Shown piece by piece: positions 10,187 through 22,915 of a stretch of DNA of 64,000 nucleotides. Origin of the DNA: Acanthornis magna (Eukaryota > Chordata > Aves > Passeriformes > Acanthizidae). Numbering within the stretch: position 1 is the first letter of the stretch; each line of letters begins with the position of its first letter. The notes below the pieces were generated by a model that had not been told where the DNA came from, made no database searches, and was given only the letters and a program-made list of their open reading frames with translations. A program made the translations under genes and the position numbers. The stretch covers positions 5,967,001 through 6,031,000 of the forward strand of contig JAWUZG010000015.1 in assembly GCA_036785705.1 (NCBI GenBank), read 5' to 3'.

Positions 10187-11462
10187 TTAAAGGGCGCAGC
10201 ATGAGGTCAGCACATGGTCACAGCCTAGAATCCTGCATGGGCTTCCTGTCCCGTCCCTGGTGCAATCCTCGGAGGTGGGAGCTCTGTGCACGTTTTTCTA
10301 GATCTCATCTCTCCTTCTGGCTTTGTCTCTGCCTGTCTTTCTTCTCCTACTTCTCTTTGCCTAGAACTTTTGGCTAACATAGCATTTTGTATGTTTCAGG
10401 GTTCTTCTCCGTGGGGCTCAGTTGATGCTCGACAAATGCTAAATTAACACTGGGTACTGCTCTGGTAAGTAGTTGAATGTTGAATTCTATGTTGTATTTC
10501 ATCCTTTGCCGAAGATGGTTTATTTTTGAGCATTTGATTTTGATCCTTTTGCCAGTAAGGCTTCAGTGTGATTTTCACCACTTGACTATATCTGGTGGGG
10601 ATTTCTCCTTTGCGCTAAGAGAGAGCAGTAGAACCCTGAGTTAAACCGCTGGATCTAAGGCTCCAGGGCTTAACAGGTGCCTCCATTGCCAACTGCACAC
10701 GTTTTAATCTGTGCCACCTATGGTGCTGAGCCCCTCTGGCCCAGTGCCAAGCTGCCCTCAGGGGGGTGGGTCAGGCTGGAGAGATCTAAAGGGCCTGGAG
10801 CTCCAGCAACACTGGCGCTGGAAAGGGCCTGCCGAGGCCATTGCAGCAGCGCCCCAACATTGCTGCTCCTCCATCTTTCTGAGGTGGAAAACGCAGGTAG
10901 TGTGTTGGGGTAATTAGCTAGGGCTAGGGTTAGGGTTACGCCTAGGGTTAGGGTTAGGAGATCTAAAGGGCCGCGAGCTCCAGGAGCACTGGCGCTGGAA
11001 AGGGCCTGCCAAGACGAACGCGGCAAGGCCCCAACCTTGCTGCTCCCACACCTTTCTGATCTGGACCCCCCACAGGGGTGGGCACCTCGGCCCCAGCCCC
11101 AGGCTCGGGCCTAGGCTGCCCTGTGGCTCGGGCTTAGGCTTCAGAGAGCTGTGGAGTCTACAGCTGCAGGGACGCTGGCACTGGACAGGACATTGCGAGG
11201 GCATCCATCACGGCAGGCTGCTGCCAGAGACTGGATGTTCCGTGGCTCTAAACATCTGGGAATGGCCTGTGTCTGCTGCGAGGGGCCAGCTGGGTTTTGC
11301 TGACGGTGAGGCCTTCAGCGCCTGCTGCGGCCCCAGAGCCGCTCCAAGGCCTGGCTGAGCTGTCAGCCCTGGACTCTTGGGCTGGCAGTGCTCACCTGGG
11401 CCCTGAGTGGCCATGTGACCAGCAGTCCCAGCTGAGGGCTGGGGACATGAAGGCCATGGGGC
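10187..11462 (+). repeat. Satellite copy 9
   Basis: 1,276 bp, long class in the TCTCA-TCTCT form, CGACAA, GTTGAATG. Private G at 10453 and A at 10580. From the AAAACGCAGG variant onward it matches copy 6, including CATCTGGG. Telomere-like block 10916-10958 (GGTTACGCC). 3' end GCGAGGG, ATCACGG, ATGTGACC. Confidence 0.95.
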
Positions 11463-12733
11463 TTAAAGGGCGCAGCATGAGGTCAGCACATGGTCACAGC
11501 CTAGAATCCTGCATGGGCTTCCTGTCCCGTCCCTGGTGCAATCCTCGGAGGTGGGAGCTCTGTGCACGTTTTTCTAGATCTCTCCTTCTGGCTTTGTCTC
11601 TGCCTGTCTTTCTTCTCCTACTTCTCTTTGCCTAGAACTTTTGGCTAACATAGCATTTTGTATGTTTCAGGGTTCTTCTCCGTGGGGCTCAGTTGATGCT
11701 CGACAAATGCTAAATTAACACTGAGTACTGCTCTGGTAAGCAGTTGAGAGTTGAATTCTATGTTGTATTTCATCCTTTGCCGAAGATGGTTTATTTTTGA
11801 GCATTTGATTTTGATCCTTTTGCCAGTAAGGCTTCAGTGTGATTTTCACCTCTTGACTATATCTGGTGGGGATTTCTCCTTTGCGCTAAGAGAGAGCAGT
11901 AGAACCCTGAGTTAAACCGCTGGATCTAAGGCTCCAGGGCTTAACAGGTGCCTCCATTGCCAACTGCACACGTTTTAATCTGTGCCACCTATGGTGCTGA
12001 GCCCCTCTGGCCCAGTGCCAAGCTGCCCTCAGGGGGGTGGGTCAGGCTGGAGAGATCTAAAGGGCCTGGAGCTCCAGCAACACTGGCGCTGGAAAGGGCC
12101 TGCCGAGGCCATTGCAGCAGCGCCCCAACATTGCTGCTCCTCCATCTTTCTGAGGTGGAAAACCCAGGTAGTGTGTTGGGGTAATTAGCTAGGGCTAGGG
12201 TTAGGGTTCCGCCTAGGGTTAGGGTTAGGAGATCTAAAGGGCCGCGAGCTCCAGGAGCACTGGCGCTGGAAAGGGCCTGCCAAGACGAACGCGGCAAGGC
12301 CCCAACCTTGCTGCTCCCACACCTTTCTGATCTGGACCCCCCACAGGGGTGGGCACCTCGGCCGCAGCCACAGGCTCGGGCCTAGGCTGCCCTGTGGCTC
12401 GGGCTTAGGCTTCAGAGAGCTGTGGAGTCTACAGCTGCAGGGACGCTGGCACTGGACAGGACATTGCGAGGGCATCCATCATGGCAGGCTGCTGCCAGAG
12501 ACTGGATGTTCCATGGCTCTAAACATCCAGGAATGGCCTGTGTCTGTTGCGAGGGGCCAGCTGGGTTTTGCTGACGGTGAGGCCTTCAGTGCCTGCTGCG
12601 GCCCCAGAGCCGCCCCAAGGCCTGGCTGAGCTGTCAGCCCTGGACTCTTGGGCTGGCAGTGCTCACCTGGGCCCTGAGTGGCCATGAGACCAGCAGTCCC
12701 AACTGAGGGCTGGGGACATGAAGGCCATGGGGC
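11463..12733 (+). repeat. Satellite copy 10 (B-type)
   Basis: 1,271 bp, short class, CGACAA, GTAAGC donor-like site as in copy 7. Telomere-like block 12187-12229 (GGTTCCGCC). It carries GCCGCAGCCACAGG, shared only with copy 28. Full B-type 3' end with CAGTGCC and ATGAGACC. Confidence 0.95.
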
Positions 12734-14009
12734 TTAAAGGGCGCAGCATGAGGTCAGCACATGGTCACAGCCTAGAATCCTGCATGGGCTTCCTGTCCCG
12801 TCCCTGGTGCAATCCTCGGAGGTGGGAGCTCTGTGCATGTTTTTCTAGATCTCTTCTCTCCTTCTGGCTTTGTCTCTGCCTGTCTTTCTTCTCCTACTTC
12901 TCTTTGCCTAGAACTTTTGGCTAACATAGCATTTTGTATGTTTCAGGGTTCTTCTCCGTGGGGCTCATTTGATGCTAGGTAAATGCTAAATTAACACTGA
13001 GTACTGCTCTGGTAAGTAGTTGAGAGTTGAATTCTATGTTGTATTTCATCCTTTGCCGAAGGTGGTTTATTTCTGAGCATTTGGTTTTGATCCTTTTGCC
13101 AGTAAGGCTTCAGTGTGATTTTCACCTCTTGACTATATCTGGTGGGGATTTCTCCTTTGCGCTAAGAGAGAGCAGTAGAACCCTGAGTTAAACCGCTGGA
13201 TCTAAGGCTCCAGGGCTTAACAGGTGCCTCCATTGCCAACTGCACACGTTTTAATCTGTGCCACCTATGGTGCTGAGCCCCTCTGGCCCAGTGCCAAGCT
13301 GCCCTCAGGGGGGTGGGTCAGGCTGGAGAGATCTAAAGGGCCTGGAGCTCCAGCAACACTGGCGCTGGAAAGGGCCTGCCGAGGCCATTGCAGCAGCGCC
13401 CCAACATTGCTGCTCCTCCATCTTTCTGAGGTGGAAAACCCAGGTAGTGTGTTGGGGTAATTAGCTAGGGCTAGGGTTAGGGTTCCGCCTAGGGTTAGGG
13501 TTAGGAGATCTAAAGGGCCGCGAGCTCCAGGAGCACTGGCGCTGGAAAGGGCCTGCCAAGACGAACGCGGCAAGACCCCAACCTTGCTGCTCCCACACCT
13601 TTCTGATCTGGACCCCCCACAGGGGTGGGCACCTCGGCCCCAGCCCCAGGCTCGGGCCTAGGCTGCCCTGTGGCTCGGGCTTAGGCTTCAGAGAGCTGTG
13701 GAGTCTACAGCTGCAGGGACGCTGGCACTGGACAGGACATTGCAAGGGCATCCATCACGGCAGGCTGCTGCCAGAGACTGGATGTTCCATGGCTCTAAAC
13801 ATCCGGGAATGGCCTGTGTCTGCTGCGAGGGGCCAGCTGGGTTTTGCTGACGGTGAGGCCTTCAGCGCCTGCTGCGGCCCCAGAGCCGCTCCAAGGCCTG
13901 GCTGAGCTGTCAGCCCTGGACTCTTGGGCTGGCAGTGCTCACCTGGGCCCTGAGTGGCCATGTGACCAGCAGTCCCAACTGAGGGCTGGGGACATGAAGG
14001 CCATGGGGC
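12734..14009 (+). repeat. Satellite copy 11 (A-type)
   Basis: 1,276 bp, long class, CATTTG and AGGTAA. AT-rich part has GAAGGTGG and TTTCTGAG, a variant group also in copies 23 and 27. Private T at 12838, G at 13084 and A at 13575. Telomere-like block 13463-13505 (GGTTCCGCC). A-type 3' end with CCGCTCC and ATGTGACC. Confidence 0.95.
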
Positions 14010-15279
14010 TTAAAGGGCGCAGCATGAGGTCAGCACATGGTCACAGCCTAGAATCCTGCATGGGCTTCCTGTCCCGTCCCTGGTGCAATCCTCGGAGGTG
14101 GGAGCTCTGTGCACGTTTTTCTAGATCTCTCCTTCTGGCTTTGTCTCTGCCTGTCTTTCTTCTCCTACTTCTCTTTGCCTAGAACTTTTGGCTAACATAG
14201 CATTTTGTATGTTTCAGGGTTCTTCTCCGTGGGGCTCAGTTGATGCTAGGTAAATGCTAAATTAACACTGAGTACTGCTCTGGTAAGTAGTTGAGAGTTG
14301 AATTCTATGTTGTATTTCATCCTTTGCCGAAGATGGTTTATTTTTGAGCATTTGATTTTGATCCTTTTGCCAGTAAGGCTTCAGTGTGATTTTCACCTCT
14401 TGACTATATCTGGTGGGGATTTCTCCTTTGCGCTAAGAGAGAGCAGTAGAACCCTGAGTTAAACCGCTGGATCTAAGGCTCCAGGGCTTAACAGGTGCCT
14501 CCATTGCCAACTGCACACGTTTTAATCTGTGCCACCTATGGTGCTGAGCCCCTCTGGCCCAGTGCCAAGCTGCCCTCAGGGGGGTGGGTCAGGCTGGAGA
14601 GATCTAAAGGGCCTGGAGCTCCAGCAACACTGGCGCTGGAAAGGGCCTGCCGAGGCCATTGCAGCAGCGCCCCAACATTGCTGCTCCTCCATCTTTCTGA
14701 GGTGGAAAACCCAGGTAGTGTGTTGGGGTAATTAGCTAGGGCTAGGGTTAGGGTTACGCCTAGGGTTAGGGTTAGGAGATCTAAAGGGCCGCGAGCTCCA
14801 GGAGCACTGGCGCTGGAAAGGGCCTGCCAAGACGAACGCGGCAAGGCCCCAACCTTGCTGCTCCCACACCTTTCTGATCTGGACCCCCCACAGGGGTGGG
14901 CACCTCGGCCCCAGCCCCAGGCTCGGGCCTAGGCTGCCCTGTGGCTCGGGCTTAGGCTTCAGAGAGCTGTGGAGTCTACAGCTGCAGGGACGCTGGCACT
15001 GGACAGGACATTGCAAGGGCATCCATCACGGCAGGCTGCTGCCAGAGACTGGATGTTCCATGGCTCTAAACATCCGGGAATGGCCTGTGTCTGCTGCGAG
15101 GGGCCAGCTGGGTTTTGCTGACGGTGAGGCCTTCAGCGCCTGCTGCGGCCCCAGAGCCGCTCCAAGGCCTGGCTGAGCTGTCAGCCCTGGACTCTTGGGC
15201 TGGCAGTGCTCACCTGGGCCCTGAGTGGCCATGTGACCAGCAGTCCCAATGAGGGCTGGGGACATGAAGGCCATGGGGC
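14010..15279 (+). repeat. Satellite copy 12 (A-type)
   Basis: 1,270 bp: short class with one C lost where other copies read CCCAACTG (about 15246-15250). AGGTAA. Telomere-like block 14734-14776 (GGTTACGCC). A-type 3' end with CCGCTCC. The lost base joins reading frames differently here, which only changes the spurious open frames. Confidence 0.95.
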
Positions 15280-16550
15280 TTAAAGGGCGCAGCATGAGGT
15301 CAGCACATGGTCACAGCCTAGAATCCTGCATGGGCTTCCTGTCCCGTCCCTGGTGCAATCCTCGGAGGTGGGAGCTCTGTGCACGTTTTTCTAGATCTCT
15401 CCTTCTGGCTTTGTCTCTGCCTGTCTTTCTTCTCCTACTTCTCTTTGCCTAGAACTTTTGGCTAACATAGCATTTTGTATGTTTCAGGGTTCTTCTCCGT
15501 GGGGCTCAGTTGATGCTAGGTAAATGCTAAATTAACACTGAGTACTGCTCTGGTAAGTAGTTGAGAGTTGAATTCTATGTTGTATTTCATCCTTTGCCGA
15601 AGATGGTTTATTTTTGAGCATTTGATTTTGATCCTTTTGCCAGTAAGGCTTCAGTGTGATTTTCACCTCTTGACTATATCTGGTGGGGATTTCTCCTTTG
15701 CGCTAAGAGAGAGCAGTAGAACCCTGAGTTAAACCGCTGGATCTAAGGCTCCAGGGCTTAACAGGTGCCTCCATTGCCAACTGCACACGTTTTAATCTGT
15801 GCCACCTATGGTGCTGAGCCCCTCTGGCCCAGTGCCAAGCTGCCCTCAGGGGGGTGGGTCAGGCTGGAGAGATCTAAAGGGCCTGGAGCTCCAGCAACAC
15901 TGGCGCTGGAAAGGGCCTGCCGAGGCCATTGCAGCAGCACCCCAACATTGCTGCTCCTCCATCTTTCTGAGGTGGAAAACCCAGGTAGTGTGTTGGGGTA
16001 ATTAGCTAGGGCTAGGGTTAGGGTTCCGCCTAGGGTTAGGGTTAGGAGATCTAAAGGGCCGCGAGCTCCAGGAGCACTGGCGCTGGAAAGGGCCTGCCAA
16101 GACGAACGCGGCAAGGCCCCAACCTTGCTGCTCCCACACCTTTCTGATCTGGACCCCCCACAGGGGTGGGCACCTCGGCCCCAGCCCCAGGCTCGGGCCT
16201 AGGCTGCCCTGTGGCTCGGGCTTAGGCTTCAGAGAGCTGTGGAGTCTACAGCTGCAGGGACGCTGGCACTGGACAGGACATTGCGAGGGCATCCATCACG
16301 GCAGGCTGCTGCCAGAGACTGGATGTTCCATGGCTCTAAACATCCAGGAATGGCCTGTGTCTGTTGCGAGGGGCCAGCTGGGTTTTGCTGACGGTGAGGC
16401 CTTCAGTGCCTGCTGCGGCCCCAGAGCCGCCCCAAGGCCTGGCTGAGCTGTCAGCCCTGGACTCTTGGGCTGGCAGTGCTCACCTGGGCCCTGAGTGGCC
16501 ATGAGACCAGCAGTCCCAACTGAGGGCTGGGGACATGAAGGCCATGGGGC
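15280..16550 (+). repeat. Satellite copy 13 (B-like)
   Basis: 1,271 bp, short class, AGGTAA, GCACCCC variant. Telomere-like block 16004-16046 (GGTTCCGCC). B-type 3' end (GCGAGGG, CCAGGAA, CTGTTGCG, CAGTGCC, ATGAGACC) except for A-like ATCACGG. Resembles copy 19, six units to the right. Confidence 0.95.
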
Positions 16551-17826
16551 TTAAAGGGCGCAGCATGAGGTCAGCACATGGTCACAGCCTAGAATCCTGC
16601 ATGGGCTTCCTGTCCCGTCCCTGGTGCAATCCTCGGAGGTGGGAGCTCTGTGCACGTTTTTCTAGATCTCTTCTCTCCTTCTGGCTTTGTCTCTGCCTGT
16701 CTTTCTTCTCCTACTTCTCTTTGCCTAGAACTTTTGGCTAACATAGCATTTTGTATGTTTCAGGGTTCTTCTCCGTGGGGCTCAGTTGATGCTAGGTAAA
16801 TGCTAAATTAACACTGAGTACTGCTCTGGTAAGTAGTTGAGAGTTGAATTCTATGTTGTATTTCATCCTTTGCCGAAGATGGTTTATTTTTGAGCATTTG
16901 ATTTTGATCCTTTTGCCAGTAAGGCTTCAGTGTGATTTTCACCTCTTGACTATATCTGGTGGGGATTTCTCCTTTGCGCTAAGAGAGAGCAGTAGAACCC
17001 TGAGTTAAACCGCTGGATCTAAGGCTCCAGGGCTTAACAGGTGCCTCCATTGCCAACTGCACACGTTTTAATCTGTGCCACCTATGGTGCTGAGCCCCTC
17101 TGGCCCAGTGCCAAGCTGCCCTCAGGGGGGTGGGTCAGGCTGGAGAGATCTAAAGGGCCTGGAGCTCCAGCAACACTGGCGCTGGAAAGGGCCTGCCGAG
17201 GCCATTGCAGCAGCGCCCCAACATTGCTGCTCCTCCATCTTTCTGAGGTGGAAAACGCAGGTAGTGTGTTGGGGTAATTAGCTAGGGCTAGGGTTAGGGT
17301 TCCGCCTAGGGTTAGGGTTAGGAGATCTAAAGGGCCGCGAGCTCCAGGAGCACTGGCGCTGGAAAGGGCCTGCCAAGACGAACGCGGCAAGGCCCCAACC
17401 TTGCTGCTCCCACACCTTTCTGATCTGGACCCCCCACAGGGGTGGGCACCTCGGCCCCAGCCCCAGGCTCGGGCCTAGGCTGCCCTGTGGCTCGGGCTTA
17501 GGCTTCAGAGAGCTGTGGAGTCTACAGCTGCAGGGACGCTGGCACTGGACAGGACATTGCAAGGGCATCCATCACGGCAGGCTGCTGCCAGAGACTGGAT
17601 GTTCCATGGCTCTAAACATCCGGGAATGGCCTGTGTCTGCTGCGAGGGGCCAGCTGGGTTTTGCTGACGGTGAGGCCTTCAGCGCCTGCTGCGGCCCCAG
17701 AGCCGCTCCAAGGCCTGGCTGAGCTGTCAGCCCTGGACTCTTGGGCTGGCAGTGCTCACCTGGGCCCTGAGTGGCCATGTGACCAGCAGTCCCAGCTGAG
17801 GGCTGGGGACATGAAGGCCATGGGGC
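16551..17826 (+). repeat. Satellite copy 14 (A-type)
   Basis: 1,276 bp, long class, AGGTAA, AAAACGCAGG variant. Telomere-like block 17280-17322 (GGTTCCGCC). A-type 3' end with CCGCTCC, ATGTGACC and CCCAGCT. Resembles copy 20, six units to the right. Confidence 0.95.
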
Positions 17827-19097
17827 TTAAAGGGCGCAGCATGAGGTCAGCACATGGTCACAGCCTAGAATCCTGCATGGGCTTCCTGTCCCGTCCCTGG
17901 TGCAATCCTCGGAGGTGGGAGCTCTGTGCACGTTTTTCTAGATCTCTCCTTCTGGCTTTGTCTCTGCCTGTCTTTCTTCTCCTACTTCTCTTTGCCTAGA
18001 ACTTTTGGCTAACATAGCATTTTGTATGTTTCAGGGTTCTTCTCCGTGGGGCTCAGTTGATGCTCGACAAATGCTAAATTAACACTGAGTACTGCTCTGG
18101 TAAGTAGTTGAGAGTTGAATTCTATGTTGTATTTCATCCTTTGCCGAAGATGGTTTATTTTTGAGCATTTGATTTTGATCCTTTTGCCAGTAAGGCTTCA
18201 GTGTGATTTTCACCTCTTGACTATATCTGGTGGGGATTTCTCCTTTGCGCTAAGAGAGAGCAGTAGAACCCTGAGTTAAACCGCTGGATCTAAGGCTCCA
18301 GGGCTTAACAGGTGCCTCCATTGCCAACTGCACACGTTTTAATCTGTGCCACCTATGGTGCTGAGCCCCTCTGGCCCAGTGCCAAGCTGCCCTCAGGGGG
18401 GTGGGTCAGGCTGGAGAGATCTAAAGGGCCTGGAGCTCCAGCAACACTGGCGCTGGAAAGGGCCTGCCGAGGCCATTGCAGCAGCGCCCCAACATTGCTG
18501 CTCCTCCATCTTTCTGAGGTGGAAAACCCAGGTAGTGTGTTGGGGTAATTAGCTAGGGCTAGGGTTAGGGTTCCGCCTAGGGTTAGGGTTAGGAGATCTA
18601 AAGGGCCGCGAGCTCCAGGAGCACTGGCGCTGGAAAGGGCCTGCCAAGACGAACGCGGCAAGGCCCCAACCTTGCTGCTCCCACACCTTTCTGATCTGGA
18701 CCCCCCACAGGGGTGGGCACCTCGGCCCCAGCCACAGGCTCGGGCCTAGGCTGCCCTGTGGCTCGGGCTTAGGCTTCAGAGAGCTGTGGAGTCTACAGCT
18801 GCAGGGACGCTGGTACTGGACAGGACATTGCGAGGGCATCCATCATGGCAGGCTGCTGCCAGAGACTGGATGTTCCATGGCTCTAAACATCCAGGAATGG
18901 CCTGTGTCTGTTGCGAGGGGCCAGCTGGGTTTTGCTGACGGTGAGGCCTTCAGTGCCTGCTGCGGCCCCAGAGCCGCCCCAAGGCCTGGCTGAGCTGTCA
19001 GCCCTGGACTCTTGGGCTGGCAGTGCTCACCTGGGCCCTGAGTGGCCATGAGACCAGCAGTCCCAACTGAGGGCTGGGGACATGAAGGCCATGGGGC
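17827..19097 (+). repeat. Satellite copy 15 (B-type)
   Basis: 1,271 bp, short class, CGACAA. Telomere-like block 18551-18593 (GGTTCCGCC). CAGCCACAGG variant and a private T at 18814. Full B-type 3' end with CAGTGCC and ATGAGACC. Confidence 0.95.
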
Positions 19098-20373
19098 TTA
19101 AAGGGCGCAGCATGAGGTCAGCACATGGTCACAGCCTAGAATCCTGCATGGGCTTCCTGTCCCGTCCCTGGTGCAATCCTCGGAGGTGGGAGCTCTGTGC
19201 ACGTTTTTCTAGATCTCTTCTCTCCTTCTGGCTTTGTCTCTGCCTGTCTTTCTTCTCCTACTTCTCTTTGCCTAGAACTTTTGGCTAACATAGCATTTTG
19301 TATGTTTCAGGGTTCTTCTCCGTGGGGCTCAGTTGATGCTAGGTAAATGCTAAATTAACACTGAGTACTGCTCTGGTAAGTAGTTGAGAGTTGAATTCTA
19401 TGTTGTATTTCATCCTTTGCCGAAGGTTGTTTATTTCTGAGCATTTGATTTTGATCCTTTTGCCAGTAAGGCTTCAGTGTGATTTTCACCTCTTGACTAT
19501 ATCTGGTGGGGATTTCTCCTTTGCGCTAAGAGAGAGCAGTAGAACCCTGAGTTAAACCGCTGGATCTAAGGCTCCAGGGCTTAACAGGTGCCTCCATTGC
19601 CAACTGCACACGTTTTAATCTGTGCCACCTATGGTGCTGAGCCCCTCTGGCCCAGTGCCAAGCTGCCCTCAGGGGGGTGGGTCAGGCTGGAGAGATCTAA
19701 AGGGCCTGGAGCTCCAGCAACACTGGCGCTGGAAAGGGCCTGCCGAGGCCATTGCAGCAGCGCCCCAACATTGCTGCTCCTCCATCTTTCTGAGGTGGAA
19801 AACGCAGGTAGTGTGTTGGGGTAATTAGCTAGGGCTAGGGTTAGGGTTACGCCTAGGGTTAGGGTTAGGAGATCTAAAGGGCCGCGAGCTCCAGGAGCAC
19901 TGGCGCTGGAAAGGGCCTGCCAAGACGAACGCGGCAAGGCCCCAACCTTGCTGCTCCCACACCTTTCTGATCTGGACCCCCCACAGGGGTGGGCACCTCG
20001 GCCCCAGCCCCAGGCTCGGGCCTAGGCTGCCCTGTGGCTCGGGCTTAGGCTTCAGAGAGCTGTGGAGTCTACAGCTGCAGGGACGCTGGCACTGGACAGG
20101 ACATTGCAAGGGCATCCATCACGGCAGGCTGCTGCCAGAGACTGGATGTTCCGTGGCTCTAAACATCCGGGAATGGCCTGTGTCTGCTGCGAGGGGCCAG
20201 CTGGGTTTTGCTGACGGTGAGGCCTTCAGCGCCTGCTGCGGCCCCAGAGCCGCTCCAAGGCCTGGCTGAGCTGTCAGCCCTGGACTCTTGGGCTGGCAGT
20301 GCTCACCTGGGCCCTGAGTGGCCATGAGACCAGCAGTCCCAACTGAGGGCTGGGGACATGAAGGCCATGGGGC
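19098..20373 (+). repeat. Satellite copy 16 (A-like)
   Basis: 1,276 bp, long class, AGGTAA. AT-rich part has GAAGGTTG (private T) and TTTCTGAG. AAAACGCAGG. Telomere-like block 19827-19869 (GGTTACGCC). A-like 3' end but ATGAGACC, followed by a short-class copy: one of six exceptions to the usual pairing. Confidence 0.95.
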
Positions 20374-21644
20374 TTAAAGGGCGCAGCATGAGGTCAGCAC
20401 ATGGTCACAGCCTAGAATCCTGCATGGGCTTCCTGTCCCGTCCCTGGTGCAATCCTCGGAGGTGGGAGCTCTGTGCACGTTTTTCTAGATCTCTCCTTCT
20501 GGCTTTGTCTCTGCCTGTCTTTCTTCTCCTACTTCTCTTTGCCTAGAACTTTTGGCTAACATAGCATTTTGTATGTTTCAGGGTTCTTCTCCGTGGGGCT
20601 CAGTTGATGCTCGACAAATGCTAAATTAACACTGAGTACTGCTCTGGTAAGTAGTTGAGAGTTGAATTCTATGTTGTATTTCATCCTTTGCCGAAGATGG
20701 TTTATTTTTGAGCATTTGATTTTGATCCTTTTGCCAGTAAGGCTTCAGTGTGATTTTCACCTCTTGACTATATCTGGTGGGGATTTCTCCTTTGCGCTAA
20801 GAGAGAGCAGTAGAACCCTGAGTTAAACCGCTGGATCTAAGGCTCCAGGGCTTAACAGGTGCCTCCATTGCCAACTGCACACGTTTTAATCTGTGCCACC
20901 TATGGTGCTGAGCCCCTCTGGCCCAGTGCCAAGCTGCCCTCAGGGGGGTGGGTCAGGCTGGAGAGATCTAAAGGGCCTGGAGCTCCAGCAACACTGGCGC
21001 TGGAAAGGGCCTGCCGAGGCCATTGCAGCAGCGCCCCAACATTGCTGCTCCTCCATCTTTCTGAGGTGGAAAACCCAGGTAGTGTGTTGGGGTAATTAGC
21101 TAGTGCTAGGGTTAGGGTTACGCCTAGGGTTAGGGTTAGGAGATCTAAAGGGCCGCGAGCTCCAGGAGCACTGGCGCTGGAAAGGGCCTGCCAAGACGAA
21201 CGCGGCAAGGCCCCAACCTTGCTGCTCCCACACCTTTCTGATCTGGACCCCCCACAGGGGTGGGCACCTCGGCCCCAGCCCCAGGCTCGGGCCTAGGCTG
21301 CCCTGTGGCTCGGGCTTAGGCTTCAGAGAACTGTGGAGTCTACAGCTGCAGGGACGCTGGCACTGGACAGGACATTGCAAGGGCATCCATCACGGCAGGC
21401 TGCTGCCAGAGACTGGATGTTCCATGGCTCTAAACATCCGGGAATGGCCTGTGTCTGCTGCGAGGGGCCAGCTGGGTTTTGCTGACGGTGAGGCCTTCAG
21501 CGCCTGCTGCGGCCCCAGAGCTGCTCCAAGGCCTGGCTGAGCTGTCAGCCCTGGACTCTTGGGCTGGCAGTGCTCACCTGGGCCCTGAGTGGCCATGTGA
21601 CCAGCAGTCCCAACTGAGGGCTGGGGACATGAAGGCCATGGGGC
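20374..21644 (+). repeat. Satellite copy 17 (A-type)
   Basis: 1,271 bp, short class, CGACAA. Telomere-like block 21098-21140 (GGTTACGCC), in which the private T at 21104 destroys the first GGG triplet and creates a GTG that lets an otherwise unopened frame be scored as 145 codons. GAGAACTG at about 21327-21334 is shared with copy 28. A-type 3' end with GCTGCTCC. Confidence 0.95.
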
Positions 21645-22915
21645 TTAAAGGGCGCAGCATGAGGTCAGCACATGGTCACAGCCTAGAATCCTGCATGGGC
21701 TTCCTGTCCCGTCCCTGGTGCAATCCTCGGAGGTGGGAGCTCTGTGCACGTTTTTCTAGATCTCTCCTTCTGGCTTTGTCTCTGCCTGTCTTTCTTCTCC
21801 TACTTCTCTTTGCCTAGAACTTTTGGCTAACATAGCATTTTGTATGTTTCAGGGTTCTTCTCCGTGGGGCTCAGTTGATGCTAGGTAAATGCTAAATTAA
21901 CACTGAGTACTGCTCTGGTAAGTAGTTGAGAGTTGAATTCTATGTTGTATTTCATCCTTTGCCGAAGATGGTTTATTTTTGAGCATTTGATTTTGATCCT
22001 TTTGCCAGTAAGGCTTCAGTGTGATTTTCACCTCTTGACTATATCTGGTGGGGATTTCTCCTTTGCGCTAAGAGAGAGCAGTAGAACCCTGAGTTAAACC
22101 GCTGGATCTAAGGCTCCAGGGCTTAACAGGTGCCTCCATTGCCAACTGCACACGTTTTAATCTGTGCCACCTATGGTGCTGAGCCCCTCTGGCCCAGTGC
22201 CAAGCTGCCCTCAGGGGGGTGGGTCAGGCTGGAGAGATCTAAAGGGCCTGGAGCTCCAGCAACACTGGCGCTGGAAAGGGCCTGCCGAGGCCATTGCAGC
22301 AGCGCCCCAACATTGCTGCTCCTCCATCTTTCTGAGGTGGAAAACCCAGGTAGTGTGTTGGGGTAATTAGCTAGGGCTAGGGTTAGGGTTACGCCTAGGG
22401 TTAGGGTTAGGAGATCTAAAGGGCCGCGAGCTCCAGGAGCACTGGCACTGGAAAGGGCCTGCCAAGACGAACGCGGCAAGGCCCCAACCTTGCTGCTCCC
22501 ACACCTTTCTGATCTGGACCCCCCACAGGGGTGGGCACCTCGGCCCCAGCCCCAGGCTCGGGCCTAGGCTGCCCTGTGGCTCGGGCTTAGGCTTCAGAGA
22601 GCTGTGGAGTCTACAGCTGCAGGGACGCTGGCACTGGACAGGACATTGCAAGGGCATCCATCACGGCAGGCTGCTGCCAGAGACTGGATGTTCCATGGCT
22701 CTAAACATCCGGGAATGGCCTGTGTCCGCTGCGAGGGGCCAGCTGGGTTTTGCTGACGGTGAGGCCTTCAGCGCCTGCTGCGGCCCCAGAGCTGCTCCAA
22801 GGCCTGGCTGAGCTGTCAGCCCTGGACTCTTGGGCTGGCAGTGCTCACCTGGGCCCTGAGTGGCCATGTGACCAGCAGTCCCAACTGAGGGCTGGGGACA
22901 TGAAGGCCATGGGGC
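21645..22915 (+). repeat. Satellite copy 18 (A-type)
   Basis: 1,271 bp, short class, AGGTAA. Telomere-like block 22369-22411 (GGTTACGCC). Private A at 22447 in the second sub-repeat. A-type 3' end with CCGCTGCG (shared with copies 36 and 38), GCTGCTCC and ATGTGACC. Confidence 0.95.

Noticed and set aside
21103..21540. Longest open frame, 145 codons, in copy 17
   Set aside because: It appears only because the private T at 21104 creates a GTG in the telomere-like block. The same frame is open but lacks that start in neighbouring copies.
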